Shown here piece after piece: positions 9,524 through 17,802 of a stretch of DNA of 64,000 nt (position 1 is its first letter; every line of letters starts with the position of its first letter). Both the position numbers and the translations under genes were made by a program. The notes beneath the pieces were generated by a model, which worked only from the letters and a program-made list of their open reading frames with translations, did not search any database and was not told where the DNA came from. Source of the DNA: Flavobacteriales bacterium (lineage in GTDB: Bacteria; Bacteroidota; Bacteroidia; Flavobacteriales_F; PHOS-HE28); assembly GCA_016704485.1 (NCBI GenBank), contig JADJAA010000001.1:1426001-1490000 (forward strand). Direction: 5' to 3'.

Positions 9524-10492
9524 TCAATAACCCAACTTCCCTCGAACGCGATCAAGAACCCCGCGTGCAACAACAGTTGCTATTTCGGCACCGATCTTTA
9601 GTTGTTCATCCAGTGTGGGAAGATCATTCATCAAGCGGTCGTACTCCGATCGTTCGTTCTTGAACACATCAAGAAGTACGGCGAGCAATTCCTTTTTCGC
9701 GTGGCCGTAACCATAACCACCAGCTAGGTAATTCTTACGCATGGTCTCGGTACCTTCCGGAGATCCCACTAAACGATATAGCGCAAAAACCTTGCATGTA
9801 TCCGGATCCTTGGGTTCTTCCAACGCTTTGCTGTCGGTCATGATGTTCATGACTTCCTGCTTGAGTTGTTTCTCCGGCGCGAAAAGGCTCAGCAGATTGC
9901 CTCTACTCTTGGACATCTTCTCCCCATCGGTACCGGGAACCGTCATCACATTCGTGTCGATGAGCGAATCGGGTAACACAAATGTTTCACCCATTTGATG
10001 GTTGAACCGTTCCGCGACATCCCGTGTCATCTCGATGTGTTGTTTCTGGTCCTTTCCTACGGGTACCACGTTCGCATCGTACAACAGAATATCCGCAGCC
10101 ATCAGCATGGGATACGTGAACAGGCCCGCATTCACATCCTCCAACCGGTCCGCCTTATCCTTGAAACTATGTGCCAATGCCAACCGCGAGTAGGGGAAGA
10201 AACAGCTCAGATACCACGTCAATTCAGCCGTCAAAGGCACATCGCTCTGGCGGTAGAAAACCGTCTTCTTAAGATCGAGTCCACAAGCCAGCCAAGCCGC
10301 TGCCACGCCGTACGTATTGGTACGCATGATCGCAGGATCCTTGATCTGTGTTAGACCATGCAGGTCCGCGATGAACAGGAAGGATTCGTTCTTGGTATCG
10401 TTCGCCATGGCAATTGCCGGACGGATAGCGCCAAGAACATTACCCAAGTGTATGGTGCCGGTCGATTGGATCCCGGTCAGAATTCGTGCCAT
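9524..10492 (-). CDS. trpS: Tryptophanyl-tRNA synthetase
   Basis: 322 aa, the usual bacterial TrpS length. The class I HIGH-type signature is seen as GTIHLGN close to the start (TGIQSTGTIHLGNVLGAI) and KMSKS as EKMSKSRGN. Other TrpS features are FLFIADLHGLTQ, PVGKDQKQHIEMTRD and LMAADILLYDA. It attaches tryptophan to tRNA-Trp. The gene is transcribed away from plsC, leaving a short intergenic region that must hold both promoters. Confidence 0.98.
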   Translation of the reverse strand: MARILTGIQSTGTIHLGNVLGAIRPAIAMANDTKNESFLFIADLHGLTQIKDPAIMRTNTYGVAAAWLACGLDLKKTVFYRQSDVPLTAELTWYLSCFFPYSRLALAHSFKDKADRLEDVNAGLFTYPMLMAADILLYDANVVPVGKDQKQHIEMTRDVAERFNHQMGETFVLPDSLIDTNVMTVPGTDGEKMSKSRGNLLSLFAPEKQLKQEVMNIMTDSKALEEPKDPDTCKVFALYRLVGSPEGTETMRKNYLAGGYGYGHAKKELLAVLLDVFKNERSEYDRLMNDLPTLDEQLKIGAEIATVVARGVLDRVRGKLGY

Positions 10493-10707
10493 GGGTCCAA
10501 ATTTAGCGCGACATCTTCCGTTGGGCAGGACTTTCCGCGAAATGGCCGGTACCGCAAGTCGCTCAGAAAGGTCGGATTATCTTCGCGACCCTTTTTGGGA
10601 CCATGGGTCAGAGCGTTGATAATGAATTCCGGTCGCGGATCCTTACCCCACAGGATCGCGTAGCCACTAGTGAGAGCCGCAGGAATACGGTGTTCAAGCT
10701 GGTCTTC

Positions 10708-11433
10708 ATGCCGCTACGTGTGCTGTACAAGGTGTGGTTCGCACTGGTCTTTTTTCTGTCGTTGGCGATCCTTTATATCCCATTCAGGATCCTCTTGCAC
10801 CGTCCGGACCGCTATCAACGGGCATTCCGACTGAAGCGCTGGTGGGCTTATTTCCTGCAATGCGGTTCCGGTGTGTTCGTTCGGATCGAGCGCAGAGGTG
10901 AGTTGCCTGAAGCACCGTACATCATCTGTTGCAATCACAGCAGTTACCTGGACATCATCCAGATGTACAATGTGGTGCCGCACTATTTCCTGTTCATCGC
11001 GAAATATGAACTGCTCAATTGGCCGCTCTTCAACATCTTTTTCAAGAACATGAACATCACGGTGAACCGCAGTGATCGCAGTTCGGCCGCGAAGGCATTC
11101 CGCAAAGTCGCGCAGGCCATTGACCGCGGCACCAGCATCGCCATGTTCCCGGAAGGAGGGATCCCACCGTTCGTTCCGCGCATGAAACCGTTCAAGGACG
11201 GCGCCTTTAAGCTTGCTATTGAAAAGCAGATCCCGATCGTACCCATCACCTTTCGCGATCATTGGCGCTTGCTCGGCGAACCCACTGAATTGTTCAGCAG
11301 AGGCAGGCCGGGGATCTCCCGCACCATCATTCATCCTGTTATTTCCACCAAAGGCCTTACTGAAGCCGATCTGGTAACTTTGCGGCAGGAGGTGTACCGC
11401 ATCATCGAAGAACCTCTCTTGCAGGACCAATGA
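10708..11433 (+). CDS. plsC: 1-acyl-sn-glycerol-3-phosphate acyltransferase (PlsC type)
   Basis: 241 aa from the ATG at 10708. The frame is open from an ATG at 10603, but the extra 35 residues are polar and unlike the family, whose members start just before the first membrane helix (here LVFFLSLAILYIPF). The acyltransferase motifs are CNHSSYLD (NHx4D, catalytic His and Asp), FFKNMNITVNRSD, and MFPEGG. The enzyme makes phosphatidic acid at the inner membrane. The stop overlaps the gatC start by ATGA, so the two are co-translated. Confidence 0.92.
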   Translation: MPLRVLYKVWFALVFFLSLAILYIPFRILLHRPDRYQRAFRLKRWWAYFLQCGSGVFVRIERRGELPEAPYIICCNHSSYLDIIQMYNVVPHYFLFIAKYELLNWPLFNIFFKNMNITVNRSDRSSAAKAFRKVAQAIDRGTSIAMFPEGGIPPFVPRMKPFKDGAFKLAIEKQIPIVPITFRDHWRLLGEPTELFSRGRPGISRTIIHPVISTKGLTEADLVTLRQEVYRIIEEPLLQDQ

Positions 11434-11732
11434 AGATCGACGAAAAGACCTTGGATAGGGTCGCGAAACTCGCACACCTGGATTTCAGTGACCCCGTTGC
11501 ACGTACCGCCATGCTTGCCGATATGGAACGGGTGATCGGTTTCGTTGAAAAACTCAACGAGGTAGATACTACAGGCATTGAACCTTTGATCTTCATGACC
11601 GAAGAGAACGACGTGCTGCGCGAGGATGTCATCGTTCCGGAGGATATTGTATCCAAGGCCGATGCACTGAAGAACAGTCCGGTGAAGGACAGCGATTATT
11701 TCAAGGTTCCGCGTGTTGTGGACAAAGGGTAG
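11430..11732 (+). CDS. gatC: Asp-tRNA(Asn)/Glu-tRNA(Gln) amidotransferase subunit C
   Basis: 100 aa, typical for GatC. It shows the family pattern: KTLDRVAKLAHLDFSD, a long helix with DMERVIGFVEKLNEVDT, then IEPLIF, LREDVI and a C-terminal FKVPRVVDKG. It stabilises the GatA-GatB complex that amidates misacylated Glu- or Asp-tRNA. It overlaps plsC by four bases; gatA and gatB are not in the window. Confidence 0.95.
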   Translation: MKIDEKTLDRVAKLAHLDFSDPVARTAMLADMERVIGFVEKLNEVDTTGIEPLIFMTEENDVLREDVIVPEDIVSKADALKNSPVKDSDYFKVPRVVDKG

Positions 11733-11862
11733 GGGTGAAGTGTTCCGTACTTCAGTGCGCAGTAGTTGCGTGCTATCTGTTCGATCATAGTTGACCAGGT
11801 TGCCAAATACCCCGATCAAGGTATTTCAGTGCGCATTGCGTGATCTCACCTTTGCGGTTCAT

Positions 11863-14361
11863 ATGATCAGCTTTATGAACGCTCTTTTAATTGGTGGTAT
11901 TGGTCGGTTCTTCAGGTATTCAAGCGTCGCTTTTCTACCAGTGCTTTTTGGTTTAGCACCTGTGTGGGTGGTCGCTCAAACTGGAAGTGTATCAGGAGCC
12001 GTAACGGATGAACAGGGTGCCCCGATCCCCTTCGTTGGCGTATCTCTGGGGCCGAACGGATCAACGATCGTTGCTGATGCGAATGGTAAGTTCGGTTTCA
12101 ATGCACTTGCTCCCGGATCCTATTCCGTTCGCTACACCAGCGTAGGCTATGAGGTGGTGGAAAAACAGATCCAGGTCACGAACGGCGCTGTAACGAATGT
12201 TGCTCAGCCCCTTGCTGAAAATGTAGTTGACCTTAAGGCCTTTTCAGTGCTTAGTTCCATCACTGGTGGAAGTGGTCCTTCCCGCACCATGGCCGGTTCG
12301 GCATGGTACATTGGTCCGAAGGAGATCGAAGCACAGGCAACTACCGACATTCACCGCCTGTTACGGTCCGTGCCCGGCGTGAATATCCAAGAGGAAGATG
12401 GTTTTGGCCTTCGCCCGAATATTGGACTGCGCGGTGCCGGTTCTGAGCGCTCGTCCAAGATCACTTTGATGGAAGATGGTGTGTTGATCGCCCCTGCACC
12501 GTATGCCTCACCGGCCGCCTATTACTTTCCGGTAACTGGTCGTATGCATGCTGTGGAGGTGGTGAAAGGCAGCAGCCAAGTGCGCTACGGGCCACTGACA
12601 ACAGGCGGTGCGGTAAACCTGATCTCGACACCGGTCCCGGATAAAGAGCAAGCGATGCTCGGCATGTGGGGCGGATCATTCGGTACGCGGAATTTGCACG
12701 CCAATGCAGGCGCTACTGTTGGTCGCCATCAATTCTTAGCGGAAACTTTTCAGCAAGGATCTGATGGATTCAAGCAATTGAGCAATGGAGGAAATACTGG
12801 ATTTGATAAGCAGGATTATCTCGGTAAGTGGCAATGGACCTCATCGGATTCCGGACGCGTGCAACATGCAATTGCCGTGAAAGCGGGATACACCAAAGAG
12901 AACAACAACGAAACCTACCTCGGGCTTACAGCTACTGACTATGCGAATGATCCCTATTCGCGATATGCCGCTTCAGCAAAGGACAATATGCGTTCGGAAC
13001 ATGATCTTGCAAGTGTGCGGTATGCACTGCGCCTCAAGAAGGGTCCCGAGATCGCTGCGACATTCTACAGAACGAACACCTTTCGCAACTGGTACAAATT
13101 GGATAAGGTGACCGACAGCACTGGGACGTCAACCGGGATCAGTGAATTGCTAAGCGATCCACAGGCACATTCCGACGCGTTCAATACGCTGCGCGGAAAT
13201 ACATCCGCGGATGATGCTCTTTCGATCAAAGCGAACAACCGCAATTACCAATCGTCCGGTGCGCAACTGATCGTTACGCATACGATCCAACGCGCGAAAA
13301 CAAAGCAGGGTCTTGAAGCTGGGGTCCGTTTGCACAGTGATTACATGGATCGCTTTCAATGGACCGATGGATGGCGCATGAACAACGGCGAACTTTATCA
13401 GACCAGCAGTGGTGTGCCTGGAACGGAAAGCAACAGGATCGCGACGGCCGATGCGATCGCGGCGCATGCAGCGTACGATCTGGACCTCGGTCGTCTTGCC
13501 ATTCATCCTGGCATTCGCTACGAGCATATCGTTATGGCGCAAGATGATTTTGGAAAACAAGATCCCGGGCGCACAGGAAATGCATTGGGCACCACTACGA
13601 ATACAGTGGATGTGTGGATACCCGGTATAGGTGCTGATCTTGAATTGAGCAAATTGGTCAGCGTGTTCGCAGGTTTACACAAAGGCTTCTCTCCTCCGGG
13701 TGTTCAACCGGGCACGTTGCCGGAATCCAGCATCAATTACGAGTTGGGTGTTCGCGTGGAGCGCACGGGTCTGAATGTGCAATTGATCGGCTTCCTGAAC
13801 AACTACAGTGAGATGCTCGGTAGCGATCTAGCAGCAGCCGGAGGAAGTGGTACGGGTGATCTTTTCAACGCCGGAAAAGCAGTGGTGCAAGGCGTGGAAT
13901 TCTATGCGAATTGGGATGTGCTGAACGGGTTGAGTACGCGGATGCGCATGCCGCTATCGGTTGCATACACGTTCACTGATGCGCGATTCGGTTCCAGTTT
14001 CAATAGCAGTTTCGAACCATGGGGCAATGTGCTGGAAGGTGATCGCATACCATATACTCCAACGCACCAGATCAACGGACGGCTCGACCTTGTTACAGGA
14101 AAATTCACTTGCGGCATTAGTGCAAACTATCAAAGCGAAGTAGCAACGGTTACCGGTTCACTCAACGATGCCAACACAACGATCATCGCCGCGCGAACGA
14201 TCGTAGATGCGAATGCGTCGTACCGTTTCAACGCGCACTTCGAGGTGTTCAGCACGGTAGCGAACCTTGGTAACACCGTGTACCAAGCAGCGCAACTACC
14301 CGCAGGCTACCGACCCGGAATGCCGCGGATGGTGCAGGGTGGCGTTCGGTTGCGGTTCTGA
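11863..14361 (+). CDS. TonB-dependent outer-membrane receptor, FecA-like
   Basis: 832 aa from the ATG at 11863 (the ATG at 11875 is equally possible; the more upstream 11791 would precede the signal peptide). After the signal (VAFLPVLFGLAPVWVVAQ) come a carboxypeptidase-like regulatory domain (SGAVTDEQGAPIPFVGVSL), a plug domain (LLRSVPGVNIQEEDGFGLRP, LRGAGSERSSKI, LTTGGAVNLIS), and a 22-strand barrel ending in an aromatic (RLRF). The plug sequence is close to ferric citrate/FecA-type receptors, so the substrate is probably an iron chelate. No fecI/fecR genes are adjacent. Confidence 0.93.
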   Translation: MISFMNALLIGGIGRFFRYSSVAFLPVLFGLAPVWVVAQTGSVSGAVTDEQGAPIPFVGVSLGPNGSTIVADANGKFGFNALAPGSYSVRYTSVGYEVVEKQIQVTNGAVTNVAQPLAENVVDLKAFSVLSSITGGSGPSRTMAGSAWYIGPKEIEAQATTDIHRLLRSVPGVNIQEEDGFGLRPNIGLRGAGSERSSKITLMEDGVLIAPAPYASPAAYYFPVTGRMHAVEVVKGSSQVRYGPLTTGGAVNLISTPVPDKEQAMLGMWGGSFGTRNLHANAGATVGRHQFLAETFQQGSDGFKQLSNGGNTGFDKQDYLGKWQWTSSDSGRVQHAIAVKAGYTKENNNETYLGLTATDYANDPYSRYAASAKDNMRSEHDLASVRYALRLKKGPEIAATFYRTNTFRNWYKLDKVTDSTGTSTGISELLSDPQAHSDAFNTLRGNTSADDALSIKANNRNYQSSGAQLIVTHTIQRAKTKQGLEAGVRLHSDYMDRFQWTDGWRMNNGELYQTSSGVPGTESNRIATADAIAAHAAYDLDLGRLAIHPGIRYEHIVMAQDDFGKQDPGRTGNALGTTTNTVDVWIPGIGADLELSKLVSVFAGLHKGFSPPGVQPGTLPESSINYELGVRVERTGLNVQLIGFLNNYSEMLGSDLAAAGGSGTGDLFNAGKAVVQGVEFYANWDVLNGLSTRMRMPLSVAYTFTDARFGSSFNSSFEPWGNVLEGDRIPYTPTHQINGRLDLVTGKFTCGISANYQSEVATVTGSLNDANTTIIAARTIVDANASYRFNAHFEVFSTVANLGNTVYQAAQLPAGYRPGMPRMVQGGVRLRF

Positions 14362-14426
14362 GAACGTTATAGGTGATCCTTGTGGATCGGCGTGAAGACC
14401 ATGTTTGGGATGATGCGCATTCAAAG

Positions 14427-14497
14427 GCCGAAGGGTTCTCCGCCATGCAGCGGAAGACCACTGCGGAGGCTCGACCGCGTGGGTTAACCCTGCGCGG
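14427..14497. repeat. REP-like intergenic repeat, copy a
   Basis: It starts with a 47-bp block (GCCGAAGGGTTCTCCGCCAT onward, to GGAGGCTCG) that recurs at 15175-15220. An imperfect palindrome follows at 14475-14497, with CCGCG / CGCGG arms around GGGTTAACCC. A related, diverged sequence lies downstream of the second copy of the neighbouring lipoprotein gene at about 34735-34790. It is non-coding. Confidence 0.65.
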
Positions 14498-14565
14498 ATT
14501 CAAATGTTGCTTGTTTGGGGCGGTTTTTTGTGGTTCTCTTGGAGTTTTGTAATGCGGGGTTTGTG

Positions 14566-15108
14566 CTATTGAAGACCGAAGATTGATTGTATAACATCAA
14601 GGCTATCGAGAACAATATGAAGACCCCCTCCTACTTGCATTTGGGCGCAATATGTTTCCGCTTCAGGTGAGTCCATGACCGGTACAGTAGTTCCGTTAGA
14701 AAATACTAAGCAGGTATTGCACGATTGCACTGCGTTATTTTTGCACGGCAGTGGGACAATGTCATAGGCTTTAGGCAACGTTGTGCGGTCTTCGTACGCG
14801 AATAAACGATCACTGTTTTCAACGAGGAATAGGCTTAACGTACTGTCTGCTGAAATGTGCAACAAGGTCTTGCAAGGGAAGTTGACAATTTTAGTATGTC
14901 CGTTGGACAGTGCCGTTTGCTGATTAATGGTGTCAACTTGTGAAGACGGTTTCGTACTCCTAACGTTAATTGTATCTGGATTTTGGCAAGCCAACAGACA
15001 CAATGAAAGAATAATGGCGAAACTTTTAAACCTCCGAAGGGTCTGTCCGGTCCTGGCTTTGAGCCGGGACGGCGGACGACCCTGTGACTCAATAGCGGAA
15101 TCGTTCAT
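14566..15108 (-). CDS. Putative lipoprotein, duplicated (copy B)
   Basis: 180 aa as read from the first ATG. A lipoprotein signal lies about 30 residues in (FAIILSLCLLAC, lipobox Cys at about 41). The polar lead before it is odd for a signal peptide, so a non-ATG internal start is possible. The mature part has pairs of cysteines (PCKTLL, PCKN, CNTC, YCAQ) but no motif I recognise. It is nearly identical to the protein at 34128-34670 on the opposite strand, and the flanking DNA matches too. Base composition is more A+T-rich than its neighbours. The function is unknown. Confidence 0.75.
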   Translation of the reverse strand: MNDSAIESQGRPPSRLKARTGQTLRRFKSFAIILSLCLLACQNPDTINVRSTKPSSQVDTINQQTALSNGHTKIVNFPCKTLLHISADSTLSLFLVENSDRLFAYEDRTTLPKAYDIVPLPCKNNAVQSCNTCLVFSNGTTVPVMDSPEAETYCAQMQVGGGLHIVLDSLDVIQSIFGLQ

Positions 15109-15161
15109 GACCTTCCAAATCTAAGGTAATGTAGACACGCAAACTATTAGCTTGGTTTGGG
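15081..15161. repeat. 81-bp direct repeat flanking the toxin-antitoxin pair, copy 1
   Basis: Compared with 15843-15923, this 81-bp stretch (CCTGTGACTCAATAGCGGAA to CTTGGTTTGGG) is the same length, in the same orientation and differs at only about ten positions. A third, inverted copy lies at about 34077-34155. Copy 1 covers the first codons and leader of the lipoprotein gene. Confidence 0.9.
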
Positions 15162-15174
15162 TACCCTTTTAGCA

Positions 15175-15220
15175 GCCGAAGGGTTCTCCGCCATGCGGTG
15201 GAAGCATCTACGGAGGCTCG
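15175..15220. repeat. REP-like intergenic repeat, copy b
   Basis: 46 bp matching 14427-14473 almost base for base through GCCGAAGGGTTCTCCGCCAT and ending GGAGGCTCG. It lies inside the segment bounded by the 81-bp direct repeats, downstream of the toxin gene. Confidence 0.7.
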
Positions 15221-15262
15221 TTTCGCGATTCCCCCTGAGGTGGATTAGAGTCGGGCTTCAAG

Positions 15263-15577
15263 CTATTGACCCGATTTGGTCAAGTTGGAAAATATGGTTG
15301 CATCATCCATACGATTGTCCCAGATCAAAAGTATCTTGACACTATCGGAATCAACGGAATAGAACAAGGACACGTTCTTATGCATTACCAACTTTCGAAA
15401 TTCAGAGCCTTCAACTACAACGCCAATTCCGGGATACACTGCGATACTATGGATCGAATCGTCGATCATGGAATGAAGATCATCAACGATCGTTTCGTCC
15501 CACATTCGCCTGACATATTCCGTCAACTCCACCAACGAGCGCGCAGCTAGGGGCGTCCAAACAACCTTCTTGGTCAT
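15263..15577 (-). CDS. ParE/RelE-family toxin
   Basis: 104 aa. It has the RelE/ParE fold pattern: a start VVWTPLAARSLVELTEYVR, a helix pair with DDLHSMIDDSIHSIAVYP, then GSEFRKLVMHKNVSLFYSVD and a last strand VKILLIWDNRMD. Family toxins either cut mRNA on ribosomes or block gyrase; which applies here cannot be told. The start overlaps the upstream antitoxin stop by ATGA, the usual antitoxin-first order. The pair sits between two 81-bp direct repeats, which suggests it entered as a unit. Confidence 0.88.
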   Translation of the reverse strand: MTKKVVWTPLAARSLVELTEYVRRMWDETIVDDLHSMIDDSIHSIAVYPGIGVVVEGSEFRKLVMHKNVSLFYSVDSDSVKILLIWDNRMDDATIFSNLTKSGQ

Positions 15578-15786
15578 TTCCGATCCTTCAACAGATCCTT
15601 CACCGAGGTGTGCTCAACGCAACCAGAAAGATCCGTTTCGGCAGAGATCCTTAAGAGTTCCATGATCTTTTCAGGAACGGCAACCGTAGTGGCATTCTTG
15701 AGCGAATCAAGATGATCCAATACAACTTTATCATTGACCGAGTTGATCCAATTGATAAGCTCGATCTTTTGTTGTTCCAAATTCAT
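15574..15786 (-). CDS. Antitoxin of the ParE/RelE-type pair
   Basis: 70 aa, small and acidic, directly upstream of and overlapping the toxin. The N-terminal half is helical (LEQQKIELINWINSVNDKVVLDHL). The C-terminal part (SVKDLLKDRK) looks like the toxin-binding segment of Bacteroidota addiction-module antitoxins. A well-formed -7 element ends only five bases before its start codon. No helix-turn-helix is evident, so self-regulation is uncertain. Confidence 0.8.
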   Translation of the reverse strand: MNLEQQKIELINWINSVNDKVVLDHLDSLKNATTVAVPEKIMELLRISAETDLSGCVEHTSVKDLLKDRK

Positions 15787-15791
15787 ACAAG

Positions 15792-15818
15792 CAAATTTAT
15801 GGCATTTGGATCAAGCAA
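15792..15818 (-). promoter_or_regulatory. Promoter of the toxin-antitoxin operon
   Basis: On the minus strand, TAAATTTG (15799-15792) is an exact TAnnTTTG -7 element and TTG (15818-15816) lies 16 bp upstream. The -7 box ends five bases before the antitoxin ATG at 15786, so the transcript should begin at or next to the start codon (nearly leaderless). Confidence 0.6.
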
Positions 15819-15842
15819 GGTGAAGGGGCCATATTCACTTAG

Positions 15843-15923
15843 CCTGTGGCTCAATAGCGGAATCGTTCAGATCATTCCAAATCTAAGGCAAGGTGGACAC
15901 GCAAACTATCAGCTTGGTTTGGG
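15843..15923. repeat. 81-bp direct repeat flanking the toxin-antitoxin pair, copy 2
   Basis: It matches 15081-15161 over 81 bp in the same orientation (CCTGTGGCTCAATAGCGGAA to GCTTGGTTTGGG). On its outer side it continues into the 3' end of a DUF1801 gene copy, as in the undisturbed arrangement at 34.0 kb. This shows that copy 2 is the original junction and that about 681 bp were gained between the copies. Confidence 0.9.
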
Positions 15924-15943
15924 CTTCCTCAATGCGCTCGCCC

Positions 15944-16022
15944 TCACACCTTAACCACTCCATTCCGATAAAGATCAAGCGCGTCCTTCAATATGCCCGT
16001 GATCGTATCCATCGGAAGGTCC
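15944..16022 (-). pseudogene. 3' remnant of a DUF1801 gene
   Basis: Only about the last 26 codons remain (ADLPMDTITGILKDALDLYRNGVVKV). They match the end of the intact DUF1801 protein at 33691-34056 with a few substitutions, and the DNA downstream matches as well. Upstream, the sequence changes abruptly into an unrelated reading frame on the other strand. It is the truncated left arm of the inverted duplication. Confidence 0.8.
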
Positions 16023-16353
16023 GCAGTTCGTGCAAGTCTGTCTCGACCCCTGCGAGATCCTATTTGCTGATGACAAGGGTTCTTGTATCTGCCAACTTGG
16101 ATCCGTGAACAGTGTTGTTGAACAAGTTGCATCCACAGGTTTGATCATATAGCGATCAAATGGAGAACTCATCATCAACTCTAAAATTCCGCTTAACGAG
16201 GCTGTTTGCCGATTATTCACCCCTGCCGGACAATTGATCGATGAAAAGAACGTAACAGCAGGCAGTCAGTGGCATATTCCGGTGACGGCTGAGGAGCATT
16301 TCATTTTCGTAACGCTTACCACTGCAGAGGGAGTTCATGTTGGGAGGAACTGA
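16021..16353 (+). pseudogene. 3' remnant of a T9SS type A sorted protein
   Basis: Two adjoining frames together read as the end of a sorted protein. From 16021 one frame gives CEILFADDKGSCICQLGS and VVEQVASTGLII, then a TAG at 16150. From 16153 the +1 frame gives SNGELIINSKIPL, LFTPAGQLIDEKN and a final VHVGRN before TGA at 16353. The expected YPNP segment between them is lost at the frame break. The N-terminal bulk is absent. It is too short to function. Confidence 0.75.
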
Positions 16354-16477
16354 TCGCGATACACCTTTATCAGCCGCAGTGACGATGCAATACTAGAGGC
16401 TGCGGAGGTAGAAAAATACATTCAGAACCTCGGCAAGTCACCTATGCAGGGATCCTGCCGCACCCGCAGTTCCACAG

Positions 16478-16511
16478 GATCTCGAAGCGCAGACCCGCGC
16501 GGGTTCATAAA
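16478..16511. repeat. REP-like repeat, copy c
   Basis: The stretch TCTCGAAGCGCAGACCCGCG followed by CGGGTT resembles 18817-18850 and shares the GCGCGGGTTAA core seen near copy a. It lies just downstream of the outer-membrane barrel gene and has no coding potential of note. Confidence 0.5.
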
Positions 16512-16585
16512 GTAGGGAACAATGAAAAGTATGGCTACGGTCCGCTCCAAACTGTGTGCGGATCGTGCGAAGAATAGACCGTGAA

Positions 16586-17728
16586 TTATTTCGGCCGTAC
16601 CAGGTCCATTCCGCACTTGGGGCATTTCGCCGGCCCGTCGGAAACCTCTTCGAGGTGCATGGGGCAGTAATATTGGCCCGTTCCTTTCAATTGAGCCATC
16701 CGAGGTTGCGCGGTGAAGAAGCGGAATGAAAGCCCAATGGTGGTGGTGTATTGCGAGCCGACCTGCGTGTAATATTCAGAGGTTTGCATACTCTGATAGA
16801 GTGGCACATCAGTGGCGGCATAAATGGTGAACTTGCCTTTGGTAACACTGATCTGGGGAGTGAGGAAGAACTTCTTGTAGCCCGTTGCTTCAGGAAAGTA
16901 CGTGGAGGGGCTTCCGAAAAGAAGAACGGACGCATTCATCCGCATCCGTGCAACGGTCTCGTAACGGGCTTGCAAGGTGATGCCCAAGCGATCAAGGAAT
17001 GTTCGGCTCACGAACAATGCCACGCTCGCATAGTCCCCCAATTTTTCGCCGTTCGGGTTCCACCCTTTCTTGATGTAGATGGCGCTCGCGAACACGTTGA
17101 GCTTCGATCTGAAACCGTGGTGAAGGAACGTGTAGAAGATAAGGTCCTGGGCGCCCGAGGATAGCTGTACCGACGTTGGCTTCGTTACATAATAGGTATG
17201 TCCCGAAAAGGGCTCAACACTTCCAGTTGAATCGTTGTACGATCCAAGTGGGATCTTGTAGCCCAAGCCAATGGTTATCTCGTTGGTGGTCCCTTTTGCT
17301 TCGTTATTCTTCTTGTAGATATCGTACTTGGGAAAAACCACAAGATCGCCAATTCCCGAGGAGGTATACGTGGTGGCAGGATCGCTCGCCAGACCGACCT
17401 CCTTCTTCAACAAATAGTATCCGCTCTCCAACGACAAGGTCAAACGTTCCGAAATACCATAGGCCAATTTGAAGTACTCGTACTGACTTTGAAAGCTGTC
17501 GAAGGTCCGGTCGCTGGCACGTTGATCATTTTTGTAGAACCTATTCGTGTTGATGAACTGGAAGTTGGTATTGAGTTCCATCTGCCGTTCCGCCAAAACC
17601 CCCTGAGCAGCTCCTCCTGCAATGCAACTTCCGCTGCCGCCGGCACAGCACTGGGCCTGGATCCGCACAGGAAGGAGCACCATCGTTGCGACAAAAAGTA
17701 CCAGAATGGCGATCGATCCCTTTATCAT
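16586..17728 (-). CDS. Outer-membrane barrel protein with C-terminal heavy-metal-binding domain
   Basis: 380 aa from the ATG at 17728 (an ATG at 17752 adds eight polar residues). Signal peptide IAILVLFVATMVLLPVRIQAQ, then a cysteine-rich start CCAGGSGSCIAGG. About 300 residues of alternating aromatic strands follow (LTLSLESGYYLL, EITIGLGYKIPLGSY, YTTTIGLSFRFF), typical of an outer-membrane beta-barrel. The last 30 residues are a heavy-metal-binding (HMBD) module: YYCPMHLEE, then CPKCGMDLV. HMBD tails are known from copper and silver efflux proteins. With CopA in the same minus-strand cluster, a role in copper sensing, capture or export at the outer membrane is likely but unproven. Confidence 0.8.
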   Translation of the reverse strand: MIKGSIAILVLFVATMVLLPVRIQAQCCAGGSGSCIAGGAAQGVLAERQMELNTNFQFINTNRFYKNDQRASDRTFDSFQSQYEYFKLAYGISERLTLSLESGYYLLKKEVGLASDPATTYTSSGIGDLVVFPKYDIYKKNNEAKGTTNEITIGLGYKIPLGSYNDSTGSVEPFSGHTYYVTKPTSVQLSSGAQDLIFYTFLHHGFRSKLNVFASAIYIKKGWNPNGEKLGDYASVALFVSRTFLDRLGITLQARYETVARMRMNASVLLFGSPSTYFPEATGYKKFFLTPQISVTKGKFTIYAATDVPLYQSMQTSEYYTQVGSQYTTTIGLSFRFFTAQPRMAQLKGTGQYYCPMHLEEVSDGPAKCPKCGMDLVRPK

Positions 17729-17802
17729 CCGGAGCGGTGGTTCCTCAGCCAACTATGCCAACATCAATGGAAGTCGTCCTCATTTCCATCTCCCATACCA
17801 CA

